Made by a program: the position numbers and the translations under genes. A stretch of 64,000 bases of DNA from Rhexocercosporidium sp. MPI-PUGE-AT-0058 (lineage: Eukaryota; Ascomycota; Leotiomycetes; Helotiales), in NCBI GenBank assembly GCA_020746875.1, contig JAGTJL010000013.1, forward strand, positions 1,488,001 to 1,552,000, in the 5' to 3' direction. The notes beneath the pieces are model-generated. The model saw nothing but the letters and a program-made list of their open reading frames with translations. It was not told the DNA's origin and did not search any database. This document shows positions 36,491 to 47,935 of the stretch, piece by piece (positions within the stretch are counted from its first letter, which is position 1; each line of letters opens with the position of its first letter).

Positions 36491-37523
36491 CGTATGAGGG
36501 AGCAGATGACGAAAGTGTATGTGGAATTTATGTCCAATGACTAAAATATAGTTGAAATCTAGAGTGCAAATGGAGGTTCTGGGAAAATGCCAATGTTTGT
36601 GAATGTGTTGAGAACTTGATAGCGAGCGAACACAAAACTTTCAGAGCATGCACGACCAACCTAATATAAGATACAACAGCAATGACTCTGAACGAACACG
36701 CACACAAGTAAACCTAACTCCGTTTCCGTCCCCGCTATAGTCCCAACATTACAAGCCATGTCCAGGACGGACAGGCTAGTCGGCTACGGAGAAGGCAATG
36801 CAAAGAGAGGCTCTACGGAGGATAGATGAGTAAATGGGCCGTTCTCAAGCCACCGAACGCCATATGATGAAAGAGTCGGTGTGAAGACAGCCCGATGGGC
36901 ATTCGACTAAAGAAGGACTATGAGATGCAGTGATTTGAAGTGGGGAGCTACTTCGATATTGCCTCGAAAAGAGCGTGCTAAACTCCGTCTGAACTTTAGA
37001 AAGCGGGAAGCGATTCGCGACCCGAGGATGTCAGAAGGTAATTTTGACGTTTGAATGGCTGCCCTCGGCAAATCATACGTCTATCTCCTGGAATGTGGGC
37101 TTGTTGGAAACCCTTGTTGACCAAACGAATGCGAAATTCTGTGTAAGGATGTTGGTGTTACGGACGGAAAAGTGAGAGGAAATGCATAGTAATCATTCAT
37201 TCCAGCCGAGGCACGATTGAAGTCATGTGCCAGGTGCCAGGTGCCAGGTGCCATGTAACGTGATGACTTCCGGATTTAAGGAAGAAGTGGTCAGAGATGG
37301 TTGAGATAGAAGATTGGTAATTCCTGCATCCCTATAGTGGAACCCAAATAGACAGATGAGTAGTCGTCAAGTAATGTAAACAGTCCCATTTTCTCGATCA
37401 TGAATCCAGTCATTTTTATTGGACTCGCAGCACGGCCACTGCCGAGACCATCATGCGAGGCGAGCGAGGACCTTCAGCCAAAAACATGCCAGTACCAATG
37501 CCTATCAACACCACCAACAAGCT
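36491..37523. other. divergent promoter region
   Basis: Between the MFS exporter (minus) and COX10 (plus). Contains a GGTGCCA array at 37227-37253. No gene-like frame apart from the possible upstream extension of COX10 from 37419. Confidence 0.5.
37227..37253 (+). repeat. GTGCCAG short tandem repeat
   Basis: Nearly four consecutive 7-base units, seen directly. Confidence 0.85.
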
Positions 37524-39095
37524 ATGATTATACGGTATCCGCCAGCGAGTGCCTTTCGATCCAATGGCCTCAGCACCGTATGCCTATCATGTCTGCTCTC
37601 GACAGCCAGACCAGCAGGGCGATCCGTGACGAGGAGCTTCTCGCAGAAATCGAATGTTAAAGCTGCGCTGGCAGCGGCCGGACCGACGACGAAACTGAGA
37701 GCTGGATATTTCTCTGGGAACGCTCTGTTGGAAAAGGCAAGATTGAGTACGAAGAGGGGAGCTATCACTGCTTCGATCCAAGATGTCGAATCGAGTTCAA
37801 TTGCTGCGGAGAATGAAGCTTCGAAATCCCCTTCGACAGCTGCCCCTCTACCTCCACCACCAACACAAACATCCACACAAGATCTGCCTCATCGAAGACG
37901 ACAAGCAGCTCGTCGAGCAGCTAAGGAAGCAGACCTCGTCCTCCCCCCAAACTCCTCCTCGAATCTCTCGACCACGGCAGCCAATGCCCCCTCGAACTCC
38001 CTCCGCCGCTTAATTCCCGTCCTCCTCTCCCTCTCCAAACCCCGCCTCTCAGTCCTTGTCGTCCTCACAGCATGCGCATCTTACTCCCTCTACCCCGTCC
38101 CCGAACTCCTCCTCCCATCAGCGACCGACACGCCCTCCCTCTCACCACTGACCCTCCTCTTTCTCACAACCGGAACGACACTCTGCGCCGCCTCCGCAAA
38201 CGCCTTCAACATGCTCTACGAGCCCAAATGGGACGCCCTCATGTCTCGAACACGAAACCGTCCTCTAGTCCGCGGCTTGATATCTACACGCGGGGCAGCC
38301 ATCTTCGCAATCCTCGCAGGAATCAGCGGAACAACAGCTCTATACTTCGGCGTGAACCCCACAGTCTCCTTCCTAGGGGCACTGAACATCGCTCTCTACG
38401 CAGGAGTCTACACGCCCTTGAAGCGCATCAGCGTCCTAAATACCTGGGTCGGCGCCATCGTAGGCGGTATCCCTCCCCTCATGGGCTGGGCAGCAGCAGC
38501 AGGGCAATCGGCCACGCACGGCGACTGGAAGGAACTTCTCCTCGGCGAACAGAATATCGGAGGCTGGTTGCTAGCTGGCTTGCTCGTTGCGTGGCAGTTC
38601 CCGCATTTCATGTCCCTCTCCTGGTCCATTCGAGAGGAATACAAGAATGCAGGCTATAGGATGCTATGTTGGGTGAACCCCGCAAGGAACGGTCGAGTCG
38701 CGCTAAGGTACTCATTACTCTTCTTCCCGATATGCATAGGGCTTTGTTACTTCAATGTGACGGAATGGAGTTTTGCGGTCGCAAGCGCACCGGTCAATAT
38801 CTATTTACTGAGAGAAGCGGTTCGTTTCTGGAAGCTGGAGGGCCATAAGGGTAGTGCAAGGGGCTTGTTTTGGGCTAGTGTGTGGCACTTACCTGTCGTG
38901 ATGATTTTAGCAATGGTGGAGAAGAAGGGCATGTGGCAGAGGGTGTGGAGGGCTGTCGTTGGGGAGCCCGATTTGGAGGATGAGGATGAGGAGGATTATC
39001 TTGAGGATGAGGAGGAGGAGGCTGTGCTTGGTGCTAAGGAGGGAAATGCCAGCCTGGATGCTAGGAAGGCTGCGGTTGCTTTGCCAGGGAGGTGA
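37524..39095 (+). CDS. COX10: protoheme IX farnesyltransferase, mitochondrial
   Basis: Intronless gene of 523 residues from 37524; an in-frame Met at 37419 would add 35 residues. The N-terminus is rich in Arg, Ser and Ala, as expected for mitochondrial import. The UbiA prenyltransferase core begins near KPRLSVLVVLTACASY and holds the substrate-binding block FNMLYEPKWDALMSRTRNRP with its acidic residues, then LNIALYAGVYTPLKR, NTWVGAIVGGIPPLMGWAA and a WQFPHFMSLSW block, all diagnostic for COX10. The enzyme attaches farnesyl to heme B to form heme O in the inner mitochondrial membrane, the first step to heme A for cytochrome c oxidase. The last ~60 residues form a strongly acidic tail (EDEDEEDYLEDEEEE), a fungal-specific extension. 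Confidence 0.93.
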   Translation: MIIRYPPASAFRSNGLSTVCLSCLLSTARPAGRSVTRSFSQKSNVKAALAAAGPTTKLRAGYFSGNALLEKARLSTKRGAITASIQDVESSSIAAENEASKSPSTAAPLPPPPTQTSTQDLPHRRRQAARRAAKEADLVLPPNSSSNLSTTAANAPSNSLRRLIPVLLSLSKPRLSVLVVLTACASYSLYPVPELLLPSATDTPSLSPLTLLFLTTGTTLCAASANAFNMLYEPKWDALMSRTRNRPLVRGLISTRGAAIFAILAGISGTTALYFGVNPTVSFLGALNIALYAGVYTPLKRISVLNTWVGAIVGGIPPLMGWAAAAGQSATHGDWKELLLGEQNIGGWLLAGLLVAWQFPHFMSLSWSIREEYKNAGYRMLCWVNPARNGRVALRYSLLFFPICIGLCYFNVTEWSFAVASAPVNIYLLREAVRFWKLEGHKGSARGLFWASVWHLPVVMILAMVEKKGMWQRVWRAVVGEPDLEDEDEEDYLEDEEEEAVLGAKEGNASLDARKAAVALPGR

Positions 39096-39809
39096 GAGGC
39101 ATGGTCAGATGTGAGATAAGATGTTGGAATAGATCTAGACTGTATGAGCAGCTGGCGTTAGGTATTGGTAGATGTAGGAGTAGTACAGTCAGGTATCACC
39201 AACCCCAGCATTTCAAGAACGAGAGGAGGCTCTTTTGTACTATAACATACCAGACCAATCAGAATTATCAAAAGCCCCATCAATTTTTTCACGATTAAAT
39301 TTTTTAACTGCTTGATTCAATTTGCTAGCTAGTTGAATAAATGCTGCAATGTGAAAGACTGACTCCCGACTATACTCATACAAAAGCTATTTCTACAGAC
39401 TATAAAAAAAATAAGGAAATTGTCATATCTCATAAGGTAACGAACGACTCGTCCGTTTGCTCCCTCCTCTCAATCTCAAATCCCAGCAACATTAAAACGA
39501 AAACGAAAACGAAAGTCATAGCCGAACAGAAATTTGTTCCAGCTTGGGGAGAAGCAACAAACACAAAACGCGAAAACAAAATGCAAAGCAAGCAAAACCA
39601 GAATAGAAAAGACTCGACAAGAAACCGCTCGCTTGCGCCAGAAACGCCTCCTTTCTATCCACATGACCCTGCCCCAGTCTGCTGTCCTCCTTTTCCATGC
39701 CATCGAGGTAAAAGAACGTATTCCCTCCCTCCCATATACCCAACGAGCGATAGTGACAGTTGAGCTCATACCATCCCATCCCATTCCCTCTCATGTTCCC
39801 CTTAAACAC
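39096..39809. other. intergenic between convergent genes
   Basis: 3' flanks of COX10 (plus) and the Myb-like gene (minus). Includes an A-rich stretch with AACGAA iterations near 39493-39512. No supported gene. Confidence 0.5.
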
Positions 39810-40913
39810 CTACTGGCGTCCAGGCGGCCGATTAATAATAGCGTCAATCCCCATATCCATACTAGGCAATCTTCCTTGATGCATCCCATACCCACCCATG
39901 CCCCCACCCACCATCCCACCCACAGCGCCCATGCCATTCATACTGCCGTTACTCCCATTACTGTGACTATGGGAATGATAATGACCTCCGCTGCTCATCC
40001 CATGCCCATGGCCCCCGTGGTGACTATACGACACCTGCACTCCGTTCGTGGAAGACCGGTCTGAAGCGCCGTCAGCATCGTACTCGGCCTCCAGATCGTG
40101 CTCATGGTCATGATCTTGCTCGTCAGCGTACCCTGAGTCGTCGGTATGTGCCTCGTAACCGGTATAGCCGCCTTGAGACGGGTGCGGGTGGCTCCCAGAG
40201 GAGGAAGGGTCGAGCATGCGTTCGCGGCGCGCGCAGGACCGAGCTGCTGTTTGGAGGTTTTTGAGACCATGAGACATGCACTGTTCGTTTGTGTTAGTGG
40301 GATGTCCTCCTCGTAGTGGGTTTAGAGATCGGGGAAGATGCATTAGACATACCTTCTGCTCAACCACATTCCACTTCTCACCCGTCTGCGCCGCAAGAGC
40401 AGACCATATCTCGCGCCTCATGCCCATATAATTCTTCGCCAAATTCTCCAACTTCACCCCATCCCAGTCATCAGCACTTCGTCGCTCCATCAACCGCTCG
40501 TGTCTCTTACGACAAGCATTCGGCGTCTTGGTTGGGAAATACGATTGTTGGATCGGTGCCCAGTTCATGCCTTGCGCGCGAGCGGCCATAAGCGTCTGGT
40601 CGTCTTGAGGCGTCCAGGCGCCGCTGGATGCGCGGATTGACATCGGTTGAGGCATCTGTGCGTATTGCTGCTGGTTGGAGAGAGGGAGTTGGACGGGGCC
40701 GCCGTTGGAGTAGCCGGATGGGCCTTGTTGGGTATAGGATTGTTGGGACATGCTTTGGGAGGTGAGGGGCCCTTGGGGTGTGGTGTAGTATGTGTTGGGG
40801 ATGGTTTGACGTGCGGATATGGGTGCGTATTGCGTTGGGAGTGTGCTGGAGGTAGTGGCTGGACTGAGGCGGTAGTAACCTTGGCTTCTGACCGACCGGT
40901 GGTCTTTTGGCAT
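39810..40913 (-). CDS. Myb/SANT-like DNA-binding protein
   Basis: Two exons, minus strand: 40913-40353 and 40280-39810, 343 residues. The intron (40281-40352) has a GTATGT donor and CAG acceptor. Residues about 95-190 hold one clear and one degenerate Myb-like repeat: GAWTPQDDQTLMAARAQGMNW followed by the CRKRHERL recognition-helix-like end, then GMRREIWSALAAQTGEKWNVVEQKCM. The N-terminal ~95 residues are Gln/Ser/Tyr-rich and the C-terminal ~120 are acidic, then His/Gly/Ser-rich (repeated HSHSHS and GGM). It is a likely nuclear DNA-binding regulator; target unknown. The intron length is a multiple of three and has no stop, so an unspliced message would encode a 367-residue form with 24 residues inserted just after the second repeat. 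Confidence 0.8.
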   Translation of the reverse strand: MPKDHRSVRSQGYYRLSPATTSSTLPTQYAPISARQTIPNTYYTTPQGPLTSQSMSQQSYTQQGPSGYSNGGPVQLPLSNQQQYAQMPQPMSIRASSGAWTPQDDQTLMAARAQGMNWAPIQQSYFPTKTPNACRKRHERLMERRSADDWDGVKLENLAKNYMGMRREIWSALAAQTGEKWNVVEQKVCLMHLPRSLNPLRGGHPTNTNEQCMSHGLKNLQTAARSCARRERMLDPSSSGSHPHPSQGGYTGYEAHTDDSGYADEQDHDHEHDLEAEYDADGASDRSSTNGVQVSYSHHGGHGHGMSSGGHYHSHSHSNGSNGSMNGMGAVGGMVGGGMGGYGMHQGRLPSMDMGIDAIINRPPGRQ

Positions 40914-43849
40914 CTCTGGTGAACGAAAGATCGAGATGCGAGTGATGTATATGATATGACGTGCTGTGTTGTGTTGTATGTAGAGATGTGGATATGTGTG
41001 GGGTATATTCTTGCTGAGGGTAGAAATTCGGATTAGGAATTAAGATGGCCTCGCCAGGAGGAGCAGCAGAGTGGTGATCTGAAATCAATTCAAACGAATG
41101 AGGTTGTAATGAGATGAGACGGAGATAGTGAAACGACGATAGGAAAATTGCATCGAGGGTATCTTTTTTCGAATGTCGGACAAATAAAAGGAAATGACAA
41201 ATGGAGTGGCTCTGGAGAAGGAAGCAAGAATATAGGAAGGCCGAGTGAGGGGACTGGAAGGCCGTTCTTTATACAATCCTGCTGCGAAACATGATGCAGC
41301 GGAGGAGACGACGATGGGGGCGGCAACAAAAGATGTTTATAGCCTCATTTGACGCCTGGTGGAGTCCCCCTCCCGCGCGAAAGAACATAAATGACCTAAT
41401 TTGAGACCCTGCCTACCTTTGGTTCAGTACCCGCGTGGAAGAGGCAGATGAAACGAAACCCGCCTGCTTTTAGATGGGTGGTACAGTGTCCACCCAGCCA
41501 TGTCACTTGGATGGCCGGAAGGGGTTGAAAGACTGAAACCCCCAGTCGCGACTGAGTAGGCGCGGGGGTAGCGTTGGGTCTCGAGGGGGAGCTGTTGGTA
41601 GCACAGCGGCCGCTCATATTGGCTCAATGGGTCTGAAGGCGGTTGACTGATCTGGGAGCCAGGCTTTGGGGAGGGGAGAGGAGGTCTGAATGTCGGCGCG
41701 TAGGATTTTATTAGCGGGCGGTAAAGAAATCTGAGTAGACAGGGTAGTGGTAGACCGGGGTATCTCGAGATCCCAGGACACGGGTGAGGCGTAGTGAGGC
41801 GTCGTCAAAAATAGGTCGAAAGAGGGGGGAGAGAGTATAAAGAGTAGTGTACTAGGGGCGGGTAGGCAGGTACTACTGTAGGTATGTAGCCGCAGAGACA
41901 AGGGGGGACGATCGTGTCCGTCTGTCTGTCGAGTCGAGTCTTGTTTGAGCCTGGTAAGGCTGACCATTGAGAATGGCCATTCCCACCAGTTCCCAGCCCA
42001 TCTATCCAGCCCATCCCGTCCCTCTCGACCCCCCTTCTCCTTCAAAGAATCGGCAATCGTCTTTTGAAACATGCAAATCTCCTGTTGGCGAGCGGTAGAG
42101 CTTTTGGTTGGCTTTGTTGGAGATGGCCGGAGATGGAGGGTTCTTTGCGGGCGTCTAATTATACTCTCGCTTAGATTTCGGACGACGCTAAGCTTGAGCG
42201 GCGCTTATAAGTCACGTGCTGGTGAGGTAAGCTGGTGAAGTGGAAGTGGTGTGGACTTGCAAATAGCATACTATATATGAGGCTGTGAGCCTGCGTTTAT
42301 CTGCGTCTGAGGATCGTTTCAAAAGAGTCGGATGTTCGAGCAGCCGCGAAGATGGTGGGCTGAAGAATGGAAGGGTGGCTGTTCACTTCCATCGACCTAT
42401 TTGCATAGGGTGATGGGGGCAAGATGCCTTGGATATCAGGTTTTAGAAAACGCCTGGGGATCAACAGGGGAGCCGTCAGTGAGTGGACCACGAGAAGAAA
42501 GCTTGATTTACCCAGGGATACGGTACTGTATTATGAGTTAGTTGATTTTGACTGTGGGCAATGGCATGCTTTGGGTGTCAGTGAGCCGATGACCGTTGCC
42601 AGCAGCTTGATTTTGTCCCCCTCCCTTCACGGCTGAGAAGAAGTGACTGGGGAGTCTAAGCGAATGAACAACTCACGCTCTCACGGAAAAATTCATGGAC
42701 TCAAACTCTTCAAAGGCGGGGAAAAGAGGCTTGCAGGTCAGAGAGGAGAGCAGATGATTCCATTGTGGCTTCCTCGGAATTTTCCAATGGTCAGCAAAAG
42801 AAAAGGAGTGTCTTCTTCTGTGGTTGCTGCACGCACAACAACGAATGGCCTCACGTGACCAGCTTTTCCCACCATATTACTTACCTCTGTGGTAGGAATC
42901 TCGGCTGCCGGCAAAAAGTTCCAAGAGACCAACAGCCACCCACCAACCCACCAACCAACCAACCTACCCAGCCAACCAACCACCATCCCCAGACTACATC
43001 CACATCCGCACCCATACTCACAACCACAACAACCACCACAACCACACACAACTCTTCCCAAGCCAAGCCCAGCTCAGCCCAGAACTCGGTCAACGGCCCG
43101 CTCGTTTCAAAGCCTCATTGTGCAATTCCTATTGATCGAACTCCCTCACGGGACAAACGATCCTCCATAACATACCTTACCTAATTGACTTCCGCATCAA
43201 TCACAGCCTGACGCTTATAGCAATAGCACCGAGACGGCGAAACCGACTATTCAGCCTGAATTTCCCGTCGACCAACCCCAGCGAGCCCAGCAAAACAACA
43301 TGCGGAGACTCTCCCATTTCCATTCCATCTATTGGGGACGTCGTCTCGCAGATCTCCCACCATGCTGACTCAATCTATACAAATTGCACCCCGTCAAGTA
43401 CCGTATTGCTTTCTATTTATCCACTGTCGAGGCTAGTTCCCGAGATACCTCGTGTGGGGTCGCTCGTTAAGCTTTCCCTACCAATTTCCAGGATTTCTCC
43501 GCTACTTCATGTGCCTTTTGTACGGGCAAGTAGGTACCACTTGTTCCATTTCAAGGGTACGCGACGATCGTCGTATTTTACCTTCACGAAAGTTTGGGGA
43601 GCGATCCTCCCCCGCCCATCTCTTTTATCCAAGCCTTCTCATTTATCCGGAGCTGTCAAGCTGTCAGCTCCACCTGCAGATGCAGATGATGCTTTCTCTT
43701 TCTTATATTGCCTGAGCTGTCCGCACCACCATGGATTTCCCCAAGTTTTTTTTTTTCTGCAGCTTCTGCATGAAACTTAAATTCGACCTCTTTTTTATAC
43801 AAGGTGTCTTCTCATAACAGAATCCAGTTCTTGAAGAGCATCAGAAAAG
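40914..43849. other. 2.9-kb intergenic region upstream of the sugar transporter
   Basis: Holds the promoters of the Myb-like gene (minus) and the sugar transporter (plus). Contains a CCAA array at about 42935-42982 and pyrimidine-rich stretches up to 43849. Open frames such as 41614-42072 minus lack family motifs and overlap other frames. No RNA gene recognised. Confidence 0.5.
42935..42982 (+). repeat. CCAA/CCAC-rich tandem repeat
   Basis: Imperfect 4-base units CCAA with interspersed CCAC and CCTA, seen directly. Confidence 0.8.
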
Positions 43850-45992
43850 ATGGTTGCTTCCGCCGGTCCAGCTGGCATCTATGATGCGGCTCTCCTCCGT
43901 CGCCAAGCCCTGATGGGTTCGAGTGGTCCTGCTGCGTTGATGAAAAACAGCAGAGTCTTCATGATTGCCATGTTCGCTTGCATTGGAGGATTGCTTTACG
44001 GTATGTATCTACACTGAGGTCCACTGACTTGACTAACACTTTGCAGGCTACAATCAGGGTGTCTTCTCGGGAATTCTCGTCATGTCGGCATTCAAGAAGC
44101 ACATGGGTGTCTACGCTTCAGACCTTCCCCAGCACCAAAGCAAGAAAGGATGGCTCACATCTATTCTGGAACTCGGTGCTTGGCTTGGTGCGCTTCTTTC
44201 CGGTTTCATGGCTGAGGCAGCATCACGAAAATACGGTATTCTGATTGCCACTGGCGTCTTCATCATTGGTGTTGTCGTCCAAGCGACCTCAATTTCCGCA
44301 GGTCACAATGCCATCCTAGGAGGTCGATTTGTCACCGGAATGGGAGTTGGTTCTCTTTCCATGATCGTTCCCATGTATAATGCCGAAGTCGCCCCTCCCG
44401 AAGTGCGTGGCTCTCTCATCGCTCTCCAGCAATTGGCCATTTGCTTTGGAATCATGATCTCCTTTTGGATCAACTACGGCACAAATTACATTGGAGGGAC
44501 TGGCGCCTCTCAAAGCGATGCCGCCTGGCTCGTTCCCATCTGTCTTCAGCTGTTCCCAGCTGTAATTCTGTTTGGAGGGATTCTATTTATGCCTTTCTCG
44601 CCACGTTGGCTGGTCCATCACAACGTAAGTGCGATCCTGTGTCTCTCATCACAGTATCCGGGACATGGTGCCTCTTTTTGTCTTTTGAACATCTCCCGGA
44701 ACTGTCTCATTTCCCTCTTGTGGCATTGGTACTAACCCTACTTCAGCGTGAGGCCGAAGCCCGCAAGGTCCTCGCAACCCTCCGAGACCTCCCAGCAGAC
44801 CACGAACTAGTCGAACTCGAATTTCTCGAAATCAAAGCCCAATCTCTCTTCGAGAAGAGAACTGTCGCAGAACACTGGCCACACCTTCGCGAGCTCACGA
44901 CATGGAACACCTTCAAGCTTCAATTCGTTGCTATTGGCTCTCTGTTCCGCACCAAAGCCATGTTCAAGCGTGTCATCGTTGCTACAGTCACTATGTTCTT
45001 CCAACAGTGGACTGGCATCAACGCAATTCTCTAGTGGGTACATTTCTTCTCCTTCCTTTGAAATTTCTTCGAATACCTGCTCCCGAAACATGATCTGAGT
45101 TTCGGTCAATCCCGAGACAATATCGCAGAGCAATTACTCGAATACTCACTAACATGCAATCTCCCAGCTACGCACCCACAATCTTCAAAAGTCTCGGTCT
45201 CACCGGTAACACAATTTCCCTCCTCGCCACAGGCGTAGTCGGCATCGTCATGTTCATCGCCACCATCCCAACCGTCCTCTACATCGACCGAATCGGCCGC
45301 AAGCCCATCCTTACAGTCGGCGCAATTGGCATGGCAAGCTGCCACATAATCATCGCGGCCATCGTCGCAAGTTACCGCGATTCATGGCCCGAGCACAAGG
45401 CAGCAGGTTGGGCGGCTGTAGTCATGGTCTGGCTCTTTATCGTCCATTTCGGATACTCTTGGGGCCCATGCGCGTGGATTATTGTCGCTGAGATCTGGCC
45501 GCTGTCGAATCGTCCATATGGTATCGCGCTGGGTGCTAGTTCGAATTGGATGAATAACTTCATTGTTGGTCAGGTATGTACCCATTCATCATCTTCAACA
45601 ACAACCCCAGCCTAGCCATCCTCAAGATAATCTGAATGAATTTATGACTAACACCCACTCAGGTCACACCCGACATGATCGCCGGCATCTCCTACGGCAC
45701 CTACCTCCTCTTTGGCTTCCTCACCCTCATCGGCGCAGCATTCATCTGGTTCTTCGTCCCCGAAACCAAACGTCTCACCCTCGAAGAAATGGATGTCATC
45801 TTCGGTAGTCAGGGTACCGCACAAGCCGACTTCGAGCGCATGGCTGAGATCAATCGCGAGATTGGACTTGACGCCCTACTTAGAAGGAGTGCAGAGAATG
45901 GCAGTGGCGATATTAGGGCTGAGACGCCGGATGAGAAGGAGAAGCGGGAGATTCTTCACCATGAAGAGACTAAGGAGGTTAAGGCTGAGTAG
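43850..45992 (+). CDS. MFS sugar transporter (hexose transporter-like)
   Basis: Five exons: 43850-44000, 44047-44624, 44747-45033, 45168-45573, 45663-45992; four GT-AG introns, phases consistent, 583 residues. Diagnostic sugar-porter motifs: LLYGYNQGVFSGIL in helix 1, GRFVTGMGVGSLSMIVPMYNAEVAPPEVRG (spanning the PESPR-preceding region; here read as two blocks), FMPFSPRWL, the helix 7 block FFQQWTGINAILYYAPTIF, DRIGRKPIL, and the C-terminal PETKRLTLEEMD. Twelve transmembrane segments are expected. It moves hexoses or related polyols across the plasma membrane, most likely with protons; the closest type is the fungal high-affinity hexose group, but substrate cannot be fixed from sequence. The C-terminal ~60 residues are a charged cytoplasmic tail. 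The ATG at 43850 is preceded by CAGAAAAG, a good fungal context. Confidence 0.92.
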
Positions 45993-46383
45993 ATGCCTGA
46001 GGTGAAGGCGTGAGCGGGGGCCGAGGATTTTGGTGTTGGTTCTGCGGGTGAGGAGTGCGTTGGGGGTGAGATTATGCGAAAGTAAATATACCAGGTGTTT
46101 TTTGTTATCGTGATAACTTGATCGCACACAGTAGTAGTAGCAATGAAATTGACAATCATTTCTATGCTATCGAACACCTTACTGTGTCATTATATCAGGT
46201 GCTGCTCATCGTGCCATCGCGCATAGCAACAGCCACCAAAAGTCCCAAAGACAAATCTCCCTTCACCCATGAACCTAGAATCAGCTTGTAAGTTACAGAA
46301 TACACCGACCTCATCTTTCAAAACAGAAGTAGCACGATCTTCTTCGATCGAATCGACTAGCGCTGACTGAGAGGCACCTAGAC
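45993..46383. other. intergenic
   Basis: 3' flank of the sugar transporter. No gene-like frame or repeat. Confidence 0.5.
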
Positions 46384-46815
46384 TCACTCCTCAGCAAAGC
46401 ACAAGACTTCTTCCTCCCAAAGACTCATCCACGCACGAATGACAACAGTAGGGCGCGCACGCCAAGCCCTATCACGCTCCCCTCCACCACCATCCAGCAA
46501 GAACTCCAAAGCATCGGCCACACCACCTTATTCTCATCTCCATGATATCCTACGCAATTATTAAGACCCTCCAGGACAAGAATGTCGCCAATGTAGCTTT
46601 AGATGAGGATCTTCTCGACACAGCGGAAATGCTTACCCTACCCGGACTCGCGCAAGCAAGCCAAGGCCCCAAAATCCAGCGCTGCGTCCAGTACAGTAAT
46701 CAACCTATGAAGGCACGTGCGACCCGCTAAAGGTACCGAAATCCCATGTAAAGAGGACAATATAATCTTCCATCGCGCTGATGGCCTCGGGACATTTCTC
46801 CGGAAATGCTGCCAT
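46384..46815 (-). pseudogene. unidentified decayed gene
   Basis: ATG at 46815 opens MAAFPEKCPEAISAMEDYIV...; an in-frame TAG follows SGSHVPS at residue 37, after which the same frame continues (VDYCTGRSAGFWGLGLLARVRVG) to a GTAAGC donor. A 40-nt intron ending TAAAG would join YIGDILVLEGLNNCVGYHGDENK. A frame change then occurs and the last block (VADALEFLLDGGGGERDRAW, then WMSLWEEEVLCFAEE) runs to TGA at 46386-46384. One stop and one frameshift in an otherwise protein-like sequence mark a recent pseudogene. I do not recognise the family. Confidence 0.5.
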
Positions 46816-47935
46816 AAACTCCCCCTGGGAGCGGGAGCGGGAGCTGGCTGGCCCATTACTCCTTTCCCGCTTTGGGATTTCGGATCTCGAAATGAGGAGG
46901 TGGTGAGGGAGTAGAGATGCCCCGCGGCTTTGGAGTATGTATCTTTGCTGGTTTGATAGGATGGCGGCGACGTTAATTAGCTTGATTAGCGACTCTGCTT
47001 TTGCGCTGGGAAAATTTGAGGCTTAGTGATGGGAATGGGAGTTTTGTGTTTTAGGATTGTCTTGGGGATTTGATTGTGGAGTTCCGCGGGAAGTGAATTA
47101 AAATTAAAAATAAACTTGGAAGGACGAGAACTTTTATAGGATATCAATGGTCAGTATGTGCTCTTTGATAGTGCTAGAGTTGGGGGCATGATGTGAGCGC
47201 GGTTGGACTTACTTCTCTTGAAGACTAGATCTTTTCCCATCTCTCTGGTGGTCAGCTTGCGGAAAGCCATGGGTAGTTCGATTTGAGCCATGTTGGACGT
47301 TGACAAATCTTGGAGGAATTGCTTCTTGTTGAAGACGTGCTGCGGTTTCATGCGAACGAAAATGTTTTGATTTGTCAGGTTGAGGATGTTGGATGCTTGT
47401 TCACGACATTGACACTTTCTTATTCAATCACTATGAAGAAACTCAGCTCCTGCTCTATGATGATGCGAAGGGAAAACACACTCCATCCCTACCACTTTAT
47501 ATTCTAGGACTTCTTTTGCATACTTAACAGATAAGACCCTCAGCTGCATTAAGTCAAATTAATAGACGTGAAGGTCAAGAAAAGCTACACTACGGGATAC
47601 TTTCAAGTCACCATCGCGATCCAATCATAATCAAGAGGGCTCCTCCATTTTATTCTCCAGCAACATGGGAGCCCTATAACTACCACCAGCCACTCACTTA
47701 GCCACGACGAGTACCGAGAAAATCCAAGAAACTTTCAAAACAGATTTTTCCATTGCACTTGACAAACTCCACGGACTCTCCAAAACCCGAAATAATTTCT
47801 CAACTTCTCAAAACCACGTCCATACACCCACCCGTATTTCTTGAGATTCGAAATAGTGTCCATCTTCAACACCTCTAAAACACCCCCTCGCCGTTTTTGA
47901 ATTCTCAACACACACCCCAAACCACCCAAACCACT
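46816..47935. other. intergenic with a small doubtful open frame
   Basis: A minus-strand frame from 47351 encodes about 46 residues (ending FRKLTTREMGKDLVFKR) up to a GTAAGT donor-like site at 47212; no second exon could be found, so it is not called as a gene. The rest is A+T-rich and without coding character. Confidence 0.45.

Noticed and set aside
38072..38659. 195-codon plus-strand frame inside COX10
   Set aside because: Out-of-frame shadow of COX10, Arg/His/Pro-rich, no homology signature.
41614..42072. 152-codon minus-strand frame
   Set aside because: No motif, overlaps other frames of similar length, and the region reads as promoter sequence.
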